Below, piece by piece: positions 1 to 11,375 of a stretch of DNA of 64,000 bases. The notes beneath the pieces were generated by a model, which was not told the origin of the DNA, searched no databases, and saw nothing but the letters and a program-made list of their open reading frames with translations. The position numbers were made by a program, and so were the translations under genes. Within the stretch, counting starts at the first letter, position 1; each line of letters starts with the position of its first letter. Origin of the DNA: Nitzschia sp. DOCU1. Lineage: Eukaryota > Bacillariophyta > Bacillariophyceae > Bacillariales > Bacillariaceae. The stretch is from NCBI GenBank assembly GCA_951394045.1, contig OX595989.1:1922001-1986000 (forward strand), written 5' to 3'.

Positions 1-617
1 GCGTCCGTGCGGCTGGGATCTCTGTTCCAACTGTGAGCACTGATAATTCGGCCGCCCTGCTCACCCCTGAACTTACTCATTTTGATCCGAAAGAATTATT
101 AACCCAAGAATTCGCCGACACGCGAGGCTTTGTCAGAGTGGGGGGTGCCATTTATGGACAGCGCCCGAGCTTCCCACAGCTACGAGCAGTTTCTACACTC
201 ATGGCGTGGGTGCGACACGTTGCTATCCTAAAAAAGGGAGATTCCGTGGGATACGACAGAGCATACGTTGCAGACCACAATGTTCGAATCGCGACACTTT
301 CAATTGGTTTCGCCGACGGATATCCTCGTGAGCTGGGGAATATGAATGGTCATGTCGCCATAGGAGGCCACATCTTTCCGGTGGTGGGAAATGTGTGCAT
401 GGACATGCTGATGGTGGAACTTGGCAATGCCGACGACAAGGAGAGCCCAGGCGCTCAAGTAGTAGTGGGAGATACAGCCATTTTGTGGGGACCTGGTGAT
501 GATGAAGAAGGCGATGGCCTCATCCCCCTGAAGAATATTGCCGAACGGCTGAAAACGACCCAATCCGCATTGACATGTGGCCTCGACAAGGACAGAGTCC
601 CTCGACAGTACGCATAA
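1..617 (+). CDS. Alanine racemase, C-terminal part (5' end outside window)
   Basis: PLP-dependent alanine racemase interconverts L- and D-alanine. The frame is open to the left edge with no stop, so only the end of the barrel and the C-terminal beta domain are present. Visible family motifs are NSAALL, HFDP, the RVGGAIYG strand, VGYD with the Tyr of the usual catalytic position, IGFADGYPREL, GNVCMDM, GD.AILWG and the terminal RVPRQYA. About 200 residues are visible, against roughly 370 for a full enzyme. Its stop is followed by more than 1 kb without a clear gene. The GTG at 33 is only an internal Val, not a start. Whether this eukaryotic enzyme is cytosolic or organellar cannot be judged because the N-terminus is missing. 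Confidence 0.88.
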   Translation, partial: VRAAGISVPTVSTDNSAALLTPELTHFDPKELLTQEFADTRGFVRVGGAIYGQRPSFPQLRAVSTLMAWVRHVAILKKGDSVGYDRAYVADHNVRIATLSIGFADGYPRELGNMNGHVAIGGHIFPVVGNVCMDMLMVELGNADDKESPGAQVVVGDTAILWGPGDDEEGDGLIPLKNIAERLKTTQSALTCGLDKDRVPRQYA

Positions 618-1816
618 AGCCTCTATCCAGAAGGATCCATGAGGAGAGTGGTCGCCTGCGTCGGTAGCGATGCGTCTTCAGCTGCCGCACTTCTCATAGA
701 TGAGCGTCGGCTCAACTCAGATAACCACAAGGAAACCAGTATACTAATAGCCTTGCGAGAATCGGCAGGTCACTACTGGCAGCAGTGTGTTGAGGACGGT
801 TCAAGTTAATTGTAAGATCATTCTGCCATCAGCATCAGATGAACGCAGGAAAGAGGGGCTGTCTACTTATGAGCTACCTCAACCGATTGAGACCAGCCGG
901 AGCGACAACCCAACCTGGAACGCGAGATAGTCTTCCGACCAGCATTAGACTGGCAGTCAGAGTAAAGCAAAAACTGCAGTAGACACATGGAGCATTCCAC
1001 TGGCACTACTTTTTGTTTGGAAGGCTGGCTAATCAAAACGGTAGATTGCAGCTCGGTCGACCAAGGTCGCTATAAAACAGAGTACCCCGACAGCCACTCT
1101 TCGCTACTCTTGACTCCTTGTTGAATCCACGTAGAGAGATCGACGACGGGCGCAAGCACAAAACACGGTTCCGTATTCCCTGTAGATGTGCAGACTACTA
1201 GCGCTGACGATCTTTGACACATGGAATAGTCAAACGTTCCTAATGGCTTGTGACACCTAGAGATATGATAGATGGCGAATGTCGTTCCGGCGAGCGAAGG
1301 GCTCGATTATCCTCGTCGGTGGTCAAGGTAGTTGCTAAGTGGATAGTACTCAACATATTTTACGAAACCATAGCACCAGTCACACGGTGGTCTTTTCTCT
1401 CAAGAGTACGGGCTTATCGTTTTACCAATACGTAGAGAGAACAAAGATATAGGTTATATTAGAAAATGCGTATCAAGTCTTGTACTTCAGCTACTGCACA
1501 GCAGTAGCTACTCTATCCTATGTATGATAGGAAGCAGAAACTTCCGTCGGTCGGTCCGTCGGCATTGCGATTACTGATCTCGTACATATTGTGGGTTTGA
1601 CCGCCCGTTCAGTAGGTATGATAGCAGGTATGACGGCCAAAAAGATTTTCGCTTTTAAACCGCGGTCTCGGCAATGACTCTCGATCTTCTCTCTGTTTGC
1701 GCCATTTAACGACTGCCGCTCTAAAGTCAACAAAGGACAACACAAACCTTCCGCAAAGAGCACGCAGTGGACCAACCGTTCACCCTCCGATTCCGACTAC
1801 CATAGGACTACAAGAA
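618..1816. other. Intergenic region
   Basis: No credible gene is seen; short open frames here lack family-like composition. Two small inverted repeats lie together near 1490-1530 (arms AGCTACTG/CAGTAGCT, then TCCTAT/ATAGGA). The last few hundred bases should hold the promoter and 5' UTR of the downstream membrane-protein gene. Confidence 0.5.
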
Positions 1817-3105
1817 ATGTCGTGGTGGAATGATCCAACTAGTAATCACGCGTTCATCCTGTCGTGGGTGAGCGTCGTGCTAACGACTATCGCGGCAGTC
1901 GCCGGTATATCGTTCTACATGGTGAGTTCGTTGGTGCGATCGATGGGGTTTCTTTTCGCGCTGGATGTTTGTTAGAGAATTTGGAATGATGAGAATCTTG
2001 ATCCAATCTGGAACACTGATTTTTGTACTCAACGATGAGGTCATTAAGGAAGACGTAGATGAGCCAACCGAATAAACCGAACACCACAGCATTTGTTGGG
2101 CATGCGGACAACAACAAGTGCTTTGTTCGCAGCGAGGGACGTTAATCAGTGCGGGGTCTTCGTATTTCGTTTGAGGGCTACATTTCTCCAAGGAATCCAC
2201 CTTGGCCATTGTGTCAGCAAGACAACGTTTGCAATTGCTAACTTAAATTCTCCTCGGATAATATCGCAGGCCTCAGGATCAGCACTGTGTTTGGTGTTTG
2301 GATTGGAGAATATAGTCGATTTGAGTAAGTGTTTGATCATCGATGGCCGACAATTTCTTTCAGGAATCTTATGTCTCCTCTCCCTCCAACAGCTTCGTCA
2401 ATCATTGTTTTGTGGAGGTTCTATCGCCCTACGAAGGAACGGGAAGCCCTGCTTGTGAAACGCGAGAAGGTGAGTTGGCCATCGTGCTTGGTGGACGCAG
2501 ACTGATCACAGCCGTGTACTTTTTACTGACATCGCCATTTTTTCAAGCGAGCAAGCACGGCCATTTCATTTGTTCTTGTGCTTCTCGGAATTGGAGTGTT
2601 TGGTGCCGCGGCGGACGATTTTGTAGGCGGTGCCGAAACGGAGAACGACCTTAAAATTGTTACGGCCATCTCGTTCGTGAGTATTTTCGTCTTTGGTTCT
2701 ATGACAGTTGTCAAATTCAGATACGCAAGCAAGTTGAATTCGGCATCTCTACATAAGGACGGCCTTTGCAGTCTAATCGGGACTGTTCTCGCAACAGGAC
2801 TTTTCGTCACAACTTTGGTCGTCGAAAAGGCTCCTTCGACATGGTGGTTGGATCCAGTATTCGCAATGGTATGTGGTTTTATTGCGATGATGCTGGGTCT
2901 CCATGCAATCTTTGTTGCGAGATATGTACAAGGCCTCCCAATTTTTTCGATAAAGTGGTGGATGGTCTCGCAGGGGGATGGCATGGATGAAATGGGGGGA
3001 CGGGACCTCCAGTCCAGTGACTTTGGAGAGGAGGGCGACAAAACAGTCGAAATGCCGGGATCTGGAGAGAAACGCGACGATACCAAACTATCTGAAGTTG
3101 TTTAG
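1817..3105 (+). CDS. TMEM163-like cation-efflux membrane protein
   Basis: Four exons are inferred: 1817-1921, 2270-2324, 2393-2469 and 2548-3105 (264 aa), each bounded by GT...AG. The spliced product carries the TMEM163/cation-diffusion-facilitator-like signature: a first TM (WVSVVLTTIAAVAGISFY), then ASGSALCLVFGLENIVDL joined to TSSIIVLWRF, then TM helices around LVLLGIGVFGAA, IVTAISFVSIFVFG, LIGTVLATGLFVTTL and WWLDPVFAMVCGFIAMM. The Asp in the first and later helices matches the family's metal-site pattern. TMEM163 proteins move or bind zinc in vesicle membranes; that role here is inferred from family. The C-terminal tail of about 45 residues is hydrophilic and acidic. The start is the first ATG in the exon-1 frame. 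The gene converges on the eIF2B-beta gene, whose stop is about 55 bp away. Confidence 0.72.
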
Positions 3106-3161
3106 AAGCCATCGCGTAGTAGTAGTAATCAACGTTCTCGCTAAAGTAGGTGTTGGTACTC

Positions 3162-4575
3162 CTATTGAAATGATTCCCAATCATCGCTGTGATAATATTC
3201 TGCGAGTAACCTGTATATATAGCTGGGTTGGAAGCTACCGATATTGGTAACGTACAGGTTGATGAGTTCGGGTCGAATGTAGTCATGGACAGGGTTGACA
3301 AAGTCCACTTCTGCCATAGCAGGATTCTCATTCCATTGTGAATACTCAACCACCGCATTAGGGCTCAATAAGTCATTCAGCGTATCCTGTCCTTCATGGG
3401 GGAAAAGCGGCGTCAACTTGAACATTCCAGTTAGACATACGACCGGAACCGAATTCTGACTTGCTGCCAAGGCCACCATATTACAGCCACTCGGGGCAAT
3501 AAGGCCTCCATTGGCTAGTACTGCGTGAGCGGGAAGTAGCACCTTGTTTACACGTGCCATCATGGCAAAGAGAGCGGAGTCGGGAATACAAACGCATTCT
3601 ATCCCTGCATCTGCAAGGAATCTTGCCATTTCGTGGCCTTCATAATGCGGTGCCCCCTCGCACACTACCACAGTAAAGTGGAGCCTTTTATCCACTGCTG
3701 CTTTCAAAAACTTTTAATATATCAACAAACCCATTGCATGTGAGAGGGTTAGATCTGAATTACGCATGCACAAGAACGAGAAAACCTACCATCTTAACCG
3801 TATGGCTTTGTCCATACGTTAGTATCACTTCCCCTGCGTGAATGTGATTCGTGGCTTGATCATTGATGTTTTTGTGTAAATCTTCCAGATCCGATGTAAT
3901 CTCAACGATTGCTTCCATGATTGACTGTTTGAGGTCAGGTCGGTTCTGATAGAATTGAGCTGGCAATTCCGTGGAAGATGCATCAGTCTCCATAGCGTCA
4001 CTAAATGAATCCGACCGCTGGTGTTGTTGGGCCGCCGTGCGCCTTTGTGAGGAAGTTGCGCGACTGGGTTTGACATGCTGGGGCAGCGCCCAAAGCATAC
4101 TCTCAAGGGATCGATCATGGGACTTGGTGCGAGAGGGTTTACTGTTAGCGGCAATCGCACCAGCAACTTCCGTTTCCACAACCCCATTCATGACCTCTTC
4201 CCGGACAGCTGCAATGATGCGCCTAACTACATTCCCAATCGCAGGTTCCCGGAAACCGCCAGCGGAATGGAGTTCCCGACCCAACCCTCGCAATAAGTTG
4301 ACCAACTCGGCCGGTGTCTTCCATCGCGTTGATCCAATCAAATTTTTCAAGAGCTCCACCGTGCGTACAGTAACGGCTCGACGGTCCATGCGATGAGGAG
4401 CTGCATTTGGGGCAGCGCCAGACGACGCCGTGGCGAGACGTCCCAATCGCAATTCAATCGCGAACTTGTCCAAGAGCGCCAGCTGCTTCGTATGGTACGG
4501 CGCAGCGAGCCAAGCACGGACTGCCGAAGGATCGGACATGCATTGCATAGTGGGACTTTCGTTGTTTGGAGCCAT
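3162..4575 (-). CDS. Translation initiation factor eIF2B subunit beta
   Basis: Beta subunit of the guanine-nucleotide exchange factor that recharges eIF2 with GTP. Two exons are read on the minus strand: 4575-3790 and 3710-3162, with a 79-nt intron (GTAGGT...AAAAG), giving 445 aa. The N-terminal helical half contains the TRWKTPAELVNLLRGLG and EPAIGNVVRRIIAAVREE motifs. The C-terminal Rossmann-like half contains FLKAAVDKR, VVVCEGAPHYEGHEMA, IPDSALFAMMARVNKVLLPAHAVLANGG and PELINLYVTNIG. A low-complexity insert of about 70 residues in the middle makes it longer than the roughly 350-residue animal protein. The splice restores the diagnostic T-V-K-M-F-L-K junction, which supports the intron. Confidence 0.88.
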
Positions 4576-5438
4576 CAAAGGTAGCGCCGTGTCCTTCTCG
4601 ATTTGTAATCCGATGCAATAATTATCCTGCCGTACAAATCAAATGCCCTCTCCACAATACCTGCACACAGGTGATACCTGTGGAAGTGAGTCAGTCCTTA
4701 GCGTTTGCTGGTTGAATGATGCGGGTCTCATACTTTTAGTACGAGAGATACACGCTTTTTTGGATCGATTCATTCGGCCAGCAACACACCATAGGAGTAT
4801 TCCGTGTAGTCAACCCACGCAGACTTGCACCTCTTTCTTACCCATCAGAAAGGGTCAAAATCGAGACTTTTGTCTCAAGACTCGGCTGGTTGCCTTCTAC
4901 TAGATAGCCGTTATCGTTCCGGCGAGATCGCTCCTCTCAATCGTCAAGGTAGCTAGCTTCTAATAGCGCGCAAGAATCTGCTATAAACATGCATCGAAGA
5001 GCTGCGCGCCATCCAGATAAACTACCTACCTACAGTGGGCCTTTCTCGTAGGAAACTGCTGTAGAGCAAAACTGTTGATGGCAGCTCCCTCCTACTATTA
5101 CACCATAAAATAATGACAGGCATTACCTCTATGATACAAACTTAAAAGCAGCTTCATCAGCAAGCGTGATACCGCACCATAAATCCACAAAGAGCTAAAC
5201 AGTCTTGCGTGCAACGACAAACTCCGTGATAGCTGGGGGACTTTGGCTCCTGCGTAACCCCTTTTACGGTAGCCTTTGGCAACGAAACATTTGAGTCCCT
5301 TGAATGTAAATGTACTCTACCGGTAGTCAAATCCGGGAGGAGGGGGCGCTCGATTTCTTTGCAGCCGACACGGCCTCAGTACTTTTGCCGCACTCGACAC
5401 CCCATGACTCCATGTCGTCTTGGATAACAACCACGACA
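4576..5438. other. Intergenic region
   Basis: Lies upstream of the eIF2B-beta gene and downstream of the mitochondrial carrier gene, both on the minus strand. No RNA gene, repeat or credible coding frame was seen. Confidence 0.5.
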
Positions 5439-6551
5439 CTAAGGGACATCAGACAGAATCCTTTTGCCAATTTCATATGACGAAAGCATAATACCACAGG
5501 CAGGTGCCACTTTTATCATTCTTGCCTGGTTTCCCCTCCACAAACCCGAAACGCCTTCCTCTGAAAGAATTTGTTTCATTGTAGCAATAGACCCGGGATG
5601 CGTTGGCCCCGGCCTGGACTGATAAACGATTGCACCCTGGTGGTCGCATACGGCCGAATCAATCAACTCCACGGGGAGCGTTAGTTGATTCCTCGTTTTG
5701 ATGACGTCCAAAGGCGTTGTCGTTGCAGCAGCAATCATGCCTGCCACGGAACCGTTGATCAATGCATGAGCTGCCTGTTCCATCGAGGATACAGGTGCAT
5801 CTCCCCAAATGGTGCGAAAGCCTTCGATGCAATACCAATAAACTGCAGAAAAAGGGACATCCCTCATAAGAGTTGGCGACAACCCACGATAAAGAGACAA
5901 AATCCCCTCGTTCCTCACCACATTCTGCAGTTCTACCACGAGCCCCCCTGCCGACCCACCTCCCCCGATTTGGGCAGCTTGACGCGTTCTGATCAGTTCC
6001 AGAGGTGCGGTGGCGCAAGATGCCACCAACCTCGCCGAGGCCCCAGCCAATGGAGGGATAGAAGCCGGCGAAATGACTCCACTGGACGAAAACCTATCCA
6101 TCCGTTCCTTCAATTCTTCGTAGCTTGTGAAATATAGAACCGTGTTTGGGATTCCCATAGCAAGTGTCGGTCTGAGTCCAGCATAGACGCCCCTGGGACC
6201 TTCAGTCCTCCAAATATTGCGTAACATGGAGAAAGTTCCTGTCGAATTTGAGACTGCCGGATTCGGTGTCTTAAGTAAACCTGTCGAGGGATCGAAATAC
6301 GGGACGGCACTCCGAGGAAGAATGCATTCCTTGAGACCGTTATTGAAAACGAATACACCACAGGAAGGACACGGGGAGACGAACTTCGGAACAGATACAG
6401 GGCTACTGGCAGAGGCCAAAGAAGACTGAAACTGCTGACGAACTTTCACGACCTCAAGAGGCGTTACGACAAGGGCCGTAATGATCGATCCGACACTCCC
6501 GCTGGTGATTCTCACGGCGAGAGGTTCCTTCACTGGCTGGGATGAGCTCAT
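5439..6551 (-). CDS. Mitochondrial carrier, SLC25A39/SLC25A40/MTM1 type
   Basis: Single-exon, 370-aa mitochondrial inner-membrane carrier with three solute-carrier repeats. The signature motifs are PLEVVKVR (repeat 1), APLELIRTRQ (repeat 2) and TPLDVIKTR (repeat 3), each followed by the matrix helix and a G-x-x-x-L-Y/W-R-G turn (GVYAGLRPT, SLYRGLSPT, GLWRGNQAR). The long loop in repeat 1 has Cys61, Cys64 and Cys76 (CPSCGVF...LKEC), as in SLC25A39/40 and yeast Mtm1, where this loop has been tied to iron-sulfur sensing. Family members are linked to mitochondrial glutathione import and metal handling, so that role is inferred. The ATG at 6551 begins a short hydrophilic N-terminus before helix 1 (ITSGSVGSIITALVV). 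It is divergent from the prenylcysteine-oxidase-like gene. Confidence 0.87.
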   Translation of the reverse strand: MSSSQPVKEPLAVRITSGSVGSIITALVVTPLEVVKVRQQFQSSLASASSPVSVPKFVSPCPSCGVFVFNNGLKECILPRSAVPYFDPSTGLLKTPNPAVSNSTGTFSMLRNIWRTEGPRGVYAGLRPTLAMGIPNTVLYFTSYEELKERMDRFSSSGVISPASIPPLAGASARLVASCATAPLELIRTRQAAQIGGGGSAGGLVVELQNVVRNEGILSLYRGLSPTLMRDVPFSAVYWYCIEGFRTIWGDAPVSSMEQAAHALINGSVAGMIAAATTTPLDVIKTRNQLTLPVELIDSAVCDHQGAIVYQSRPGPTHPGSIATMKQILSEEGVSGLWRGNQARMIKVAPACGIMLSSYEIGKRILSDVP

Positions 6552-6867
6552 GGTTGAAAAAATTCACGAAAAAAACCAAATCATTCGAAGTTGAGATATT
6601 AATATGCGATGTACACGATCGGGTGTGCTCCGAGAGGGGTGGCGGCAAAGAAAAAGGAAGCAGACGTCGAAGTTCTTGGTGATGATTAATACTCGAAAAC
6701 CGGGAAAGAAACAGGGGAACTAGTCCCCAAAATTTTCAGATCCATTTCGCGATCCCTTTCGTCCCTATCGCGCGCCGCAGCGATAAAAGATTGTATCTTT
6801 CAAACGACGGATATTAGCTCAGAACCAAAAGAACTACACTTTCCCAATGTAACTGCTCCCGATTCCA
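6552..6867. promoter_or_regulatory. Divergent intergenic region
   Basis: This 316-bp spacer separates the carrier gene (minus) from the prenylcysteine-oxidase-like gene (plus), so it must carry both promoters. No specific motif was identified with confidence. Confidence 0.4.
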
Positions 6868-8634
6868 ATGGTGAGACTAAATCACGTCAAAGGGCTGTCA
6901 GGGTGGTATCTCGTGGCCTCCGTCCTTAGTGCAAACAGTATTCGTGAAGGCAACGCCGCGGTCACCCCGACGAAAATTGCAATTGTAGGTGGAGGCGTGT
7001 CGGGCACATTTGTAAGCAGATACCTGGCTGATTACGACCAAGAATGTCTATTGGAGTCAATTACGCTGTACGATCCATTGCCTGTAGGGGAATACACAAC
7101 CAAGGCGAGTGGAATTAACGACTCGTCTTGGCAAGGAAATCGCGTTGCGACGCTGAAGCTCGACGATGGGCGACTGGTGGAGCTGGGAGCTTCCATCCTG
7201 AGCCCCAAATTTCGATTCGTCAAGGAAATGGCAGAAGCCGGCAATCTTACCATGGGCTCACCATTTCAAACTGGTCTTCCAGAGCCGAACATGAATACCG
7301 GCTTCTTGATATACAGCGGGCACAACCACAGTTCGTTCAGCACAGCAAATTTGACTTCCTTCTGGAAAAAGATGTCCATGGTGTGGAGGTACAATCTAGA
7401 GCTTTTCATCGTCGTAAGAGCCATGACAAGCTTCATGCAAAAGTTTGAGGATATCCAAGCACGGTTGGCAGATTTTGACAAAACGTTTTTCACGTCGCCT
7501 CAAGAAATGTGGGAATCTGCCGGGCTGGATTCTGCGCTGAAAATTTCACTCGCTGAATTCTGTAGGCGGTTGTGCGTACCAGATCGTCTGCCGTGGTGGC
7601 GGAAACTGCTATACGGTCAGGGATCATTGCAGGAAGAGCTTCTTGCCGGGATCAACTTGGTCAACTATAATCAGGACAACTTGTCCATAAATGCCCTTAC
7701 AGGACTCGCGTCCTTCTCGGTGGTCAATTTGCCGTCCTTCAGCATTTCGGGTGGTAACGTCCAGCTCACCAAGAGTGCGTGGAAGCAAGCTCAAGAGAAG
7801 CACTGTTTGCGTTGTCCAGGCAAATGCGCTGGGGTCCGACACGTACGCGAGCGCGTTGCTACAGTTGTTGGCAGCTTGAACGGCTTCGAGCTGTTTGAGA
7901 CCAATGGTTCCTTGCTGGGTACTTATGATATCCTTATTCTGGCAACGCCCCTGTCCATGTCCAGAATCAATTTTCTCGTCCAAAGTCACATCGATAGCAC
8001 CGTTTTGCAACCAATGCCACTTGGAAAGCTCATCGAAAACAGCGAAGATCCAAGTATCCCGGACGGGCACGAAGGCCACGAAGTCCTACCAAGGAGTCTG
8101 CCTCACGCAGTCAGCCGGCCCTACACACAGGTAGTTACAACAATTGTGAGAAATGGGACGTTACAAACAGATTTTTTTTCCATCGATAAGGAAAACGTCC
8201 CAAGGGGAATCTACATGACCGTGATGGGCAAAGCTTCAGTTTTTAATGTCACAGCGATTTCACAGGTTTCCGCTCTTGCAGGGGTATACAAGGTTTTTTC
8301 ATCGGAACCTTTGCCGCGGGTAGCGCTGGAATCATTTTTTGGTCCTTGGGTCTTCGTTGAATATGAAAAGGTTTGGGGAGGTTTCCATGGAGGGGCAACA
8401 CCTGATTTTAGGGGAAGTGGGGAATCGACTGAGTTTTTGCTCTTTGATGGAGCGTTAGGTTTTCATGGCCATACGACATCCGGGGCCTTGTACTATGTCA
8501 ACGCTTTCGAACACACTCTATCCTGCATCGAAACAAGCGCCATGGGGGCAAAGGCAGTTGCAAAGCTAATTGCGAAACGATTGCGTTGGATAAAGCCTGC
8601 CTCGGATGGCTTCAAGCTTGGTGACGAGCTCTGA
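6868..8634 (+). CDS. Prenylcysteine oxidase-like FAD enzyme
   Basis: Single exon, 588 aa. After an N-terminal hydrophobic leader (GWYLVASVLSANSI, likely a signal peptide or anchor) comes a Rossmann FAD-binding motif KIAIVGGGVSGTFVSRYL near residues 36-53. The middle and C-terminal parts match the prenylcysteine lyase family: ELGASILSPKFRFVKEMAE, the central GGN substrate-loop region, DILILATPL, and an ending YYVNAFEHTLSCIETSAMGAKAVAKLI. Family enzymes cleave the thioether of farnesyl- or geranylgeranyl-cysteine released from degraded prenylated proteins, in lysosome-like compartments. Several N-x-S/T sites in the body (NHSS, NLTS, NVTA) fit a secretory-pathway protein. The start is the first ATG ahead of the leader. 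Confidence 0.8.
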   Translation: MVRLNHVKGLSGWYLVASVLSANSIREGNAAVTPTKIAIVGGGVSGTFVSRYLADYDQECLLESITLYDPLPVGEYTTKASGINDSSWQGNRVATLKLDDGRLVELGASILSPKFRFVKEMAEAGNLTMGSPFQTGLPEPNMNTGFLIYSGHNHSSFSTANLTSFWKKMSMVWRYNLELFIVVRAMTSFMQKFEDIQARLADFDKTFFTSPQEMWESAGLDSALKISLAEFCRRLCVPDRLPWWRKLLYGQGSLQEELLAGINLVNYNQDNLSINALTGLASFSVVNLPSFSISGGNVQLTKSAWKQAQEKHCLRCPGKCAGVRHVRERVATVVGSLNGFELFETNGSLLGTYDILILATPLSMSRINFLVQSHIDSTVLQPMPLGKLIENSEDPSIPDGHEGHEVLPRSLPHAVSRPYTQVVTTIVRNGTLQTDFFSIDKENVPRGIYMTVMGKASVFNVTAISQVSALAGVYKVFSSEPLPRVALESFFGPWVFVEYEKVWGGFHGGATPDFRGSGESTEFLLFDGALGFHGHTTSGALYYVNAFEHTLSCIETSAMGAKAVAKLIAKRLRWIKPASDGFKLGDEL

Positions 8635-9388
8635 CCATACTGGTGAAATGGAAGAGATAACGGGCTGTGCTTTCCAGCGAAGAAACGATGCAGACAACAA
8701 ATCTTTCTAGAGTGTTACTCTAGGTAATGCTTTTCTATTGTATTGGCAGATCGTGCTGCACTTGGCCCTGCTGAGATAGCTTCAGTTCAGATGACTACGA
8801 GGGATCTCTTATCATAGTCTTGTATCATAGCTGTTATATGATATTTTTCAGCGGGGTGGCCAAGGCCAACTCATATGCTCCGATGGCCAGAGAGGAGTCG
8901 CGCTTTGCTGCCTTTCATCCACCCTCCTCTGTGTTATGATACAAGGCAGTACGGCAGTGAACCACCTGGCGCGCGCAGTGCCAGACCGGGGTCCAAGGCT
9001 TGCAATAGCAATACAAAACCTGAAATTCACTCCAGAAGGACTTGTTCTATCTAGAAGAAGTCAGTATTGAAGGAACTCGTCGTGAAAGTGCAGCTAAAAT
9101 AGTTCCGCGTATCCGCGGTACTATGAGTAGAGTAGTGTGTCCCATTTGCTACCCTCTCTAGGTAGGTACGATACGGGGTATCGCCTAGACGTACCATCGT
9201 CCGTCCGCGCTCGCCTTCCCGTCCTCCCCGCCCGTCGTCGTGGTTATGAATGAGACGACCCCGCGCGCGCGTTCAAATTCAAATCCAATTTCTTTGACTC
9301 GGAGGTCAACAACAAGAACAACAACAACAACGACGACCAACGACTTATTTTTCCTTTTCTTCTATTGTCAGTTTGTTCAAAAAAAAGC
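8635..9388. other. Intergenic region with NDC80 5' leader
   Basis: No gene seen. The last 90 bases before the NDC80 start are rich in AAC/CAA triplets, consistent with an unstructured 5' UTR. An alternating (CG)n run lies near 9262-9271. Confidence 0.45.
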
Positions 9389-11375
9389 ATGAAACGATCT
9401 TCAAACCCTCGCCGTCAAACTCTCGGGCCCGTCAGCGTGAATGCGAGCGGCGATAAAGTGTCGCTGCGAGAGTCGGGGACAGGGGTACCATCAAGTGTTT
9501 CCAAGGCACGGCCTCCCACCGGGCGTGCTTCCATGATCCCTCGTGTAGGGCGGGAAAATCTTGTTCCGCCAACTCCTCCTTCCGCCTCTGTTAGGCAAAC
9601 TAACAGCGCGTCTCGACGCACTAGTGTAGGTCCAGATCGGCGCCAGTCCCTTCTTCCTCCAACTGCAACCTCCAAAGTGGATCCGCGTCAAATCGGGGAG
9701 AAGGGATTTCAGCAGAACTGTATCAAGAAGCTTCTCAAGCATCTGGTCGATCACGGGTATGACCACCCGATTACCCATAAGAGCTTGGCTCGCCCCTCAG
9801 GAAAGGACTTCAATCACATTGTGACGTTCATGTTTCGACAGATCGATTCGAATTTTCAGGATGGGACCATGAAGATCGAAGATGAAATCGCCCTGGGCTT
9901 CAAGGCTCTGGGCTACCCTTTCCCCGTTTCGAAGACTTCGCTGGTAGCTGCTGGTTCACCACATGCATGGCCGTCCTTGCTGGCCGCTCTAACGTGGCTG
10001 ACCGAACGGATCCAGTGCTTTCAAAGCGTCACGAACGTTGTCGAGGAATCATCTACTTTCGGTTCCCTAGAAGAACTAGAGATCAAGACTGACAAGGCAT
10101 TCTTTCGGTATCTGAGCGCCTCGTACTCTGCTTTTCTCCGTGATGATGAAAAGGCAACCGAAGAACTAGAAGTTGCTCTGGCGGAACATTTCGAAAAGGA
10201 CGATGAGATCATCGAAAAGGAAATCGAACAAATGACGGACAAGAATGCTGTTATCCTTGAACAGATCAACAATCTCACTATGGGAGAAGAAGAGTAAGTT
10301 CATTCGATCACTTGTGGAATCTGCTGTCCCCGTCGACTCTCCTAACATGAAACGAAATAGTCTTCAGGAATACCAGAAGAAGAGGGATGGGTACAAAACT
10401 GACCTGGCGCAATTTCACGATCTCATCAACCAAATGGACAACCACGTGAAAATGCTTCATCAGAAAAAGATTGACCGCAGTACAGAGCTCAACGAAAGCA
10501 ATTCGAAACTGTCGACAACCAATGCCATCATTGTACAGTTGAAAAATTCGATCCGTTGTCAAGAATTAAACGTCGAGGCCGCTCGTAGTCTTCAGACTGT
10601 TTTTAAAGGTGTGTGCGAAAGCATCGAACGCGCACAATGTTCGAACGAAAATAAACGAATACTCGTGAATCAAAGCAGTGTCGAGCAGCAAGCGCTCTGG
10701 CATCGGATTGAAGAGCTTGTTTCCATTTACAACGCAGGAATCAGCGATTTGTCCCCATTCGTGCCCAGGTCAACGTTCGAGTTGGCCCAAGTCAACGTCG
10801 GAAGCACAACAGTATCATCTGGTCCCTACAACCTCGGCCATGACTTAGAAGAGATGGTGAAAGGAACCCTTGCGAGCCTAAAGAGAGACTTAGCCGGGGC
10901 ATTATCATCATCGAAGAACGACTATCAGCAAAGGCTTGATGAACTGGGAAAGTGCGAGGGTAAATTTGCTGAAGCAAGAGAGCACCTGAAAATCATAGCG
11001 GACAAAACGTCTTCCAGGGAAAGCACTCTCGAAGAGGAACGCGACGTGATGAAGGCAAAATGTGGCGTACGCTTGAGGGAGGCCGAGTCATTTGAGACCA
11101 AGATTTCGTCTCTTCGGGACCCAGTCGCACTCGAAGAGCGGATGGCGCATTACGAGCGCCAGTGCGCCGAACTTGAGTTGTTGAGGTCTAAGAACCAGGA
11201 ATCACGTAATATTTTGATCCGGAATATCTTTGCAGAGATTGAAAATGCGTGTTCCGCGATGGATCAGTTCGAAATCTTTCTTGCATCCAAGGCAGATGAG
11301 ATCCAGAAGTATCGTTCCGTCATTCATTCTTCGTATGAGGACCTTGAATGCTTTGGCTCCAGCGTTTCAACATGA
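9389..11375 (+). CDS. NDC80: Kinetochore protein NDC80/HEC1
   Basis: Microtubule-binding subunit of the NDC80 kinetochore complex, required for chromosome attachment in mitosis. Two exons, 9389-10293 and 10361-11375, with a 67-nt intron (GTAAGT...AATAG) give 639 aa. The N-terminal tail of about 100 residues is basic and Ser/Thr/Pro-rich with several R-R-x-S/T sites (RRQT, RRTS, RRQS), as expected for Aurora-type phosphoregulation. The calponin-homology domain spans about residues 100-225 (FQQNCIKKLLKHLVDHGYDH, FNHIVTFMFRQID, LGYPFPVSKTSLVAAGSPHAWP, LAALTWLTE). The rest is long coiled coil. The ATG at 9389 gives MKRSS, the same opening as many NDC80 proteins. The splice joins two halves of one helix in frame. 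Confidence 0.9.

Noticed and set aside
1250..1435. 61-codon plus-strand frame in the first intergenic region
   Set aside because: No domain pattern, no homologous look and no splice partners; probably chance.
2523..3086. 187-codon minus-strand frame opposite the TMEM163-like exon
   Set aside because: Antisense shadow; the plus strand encodes recognisable TM helices with matching splices.
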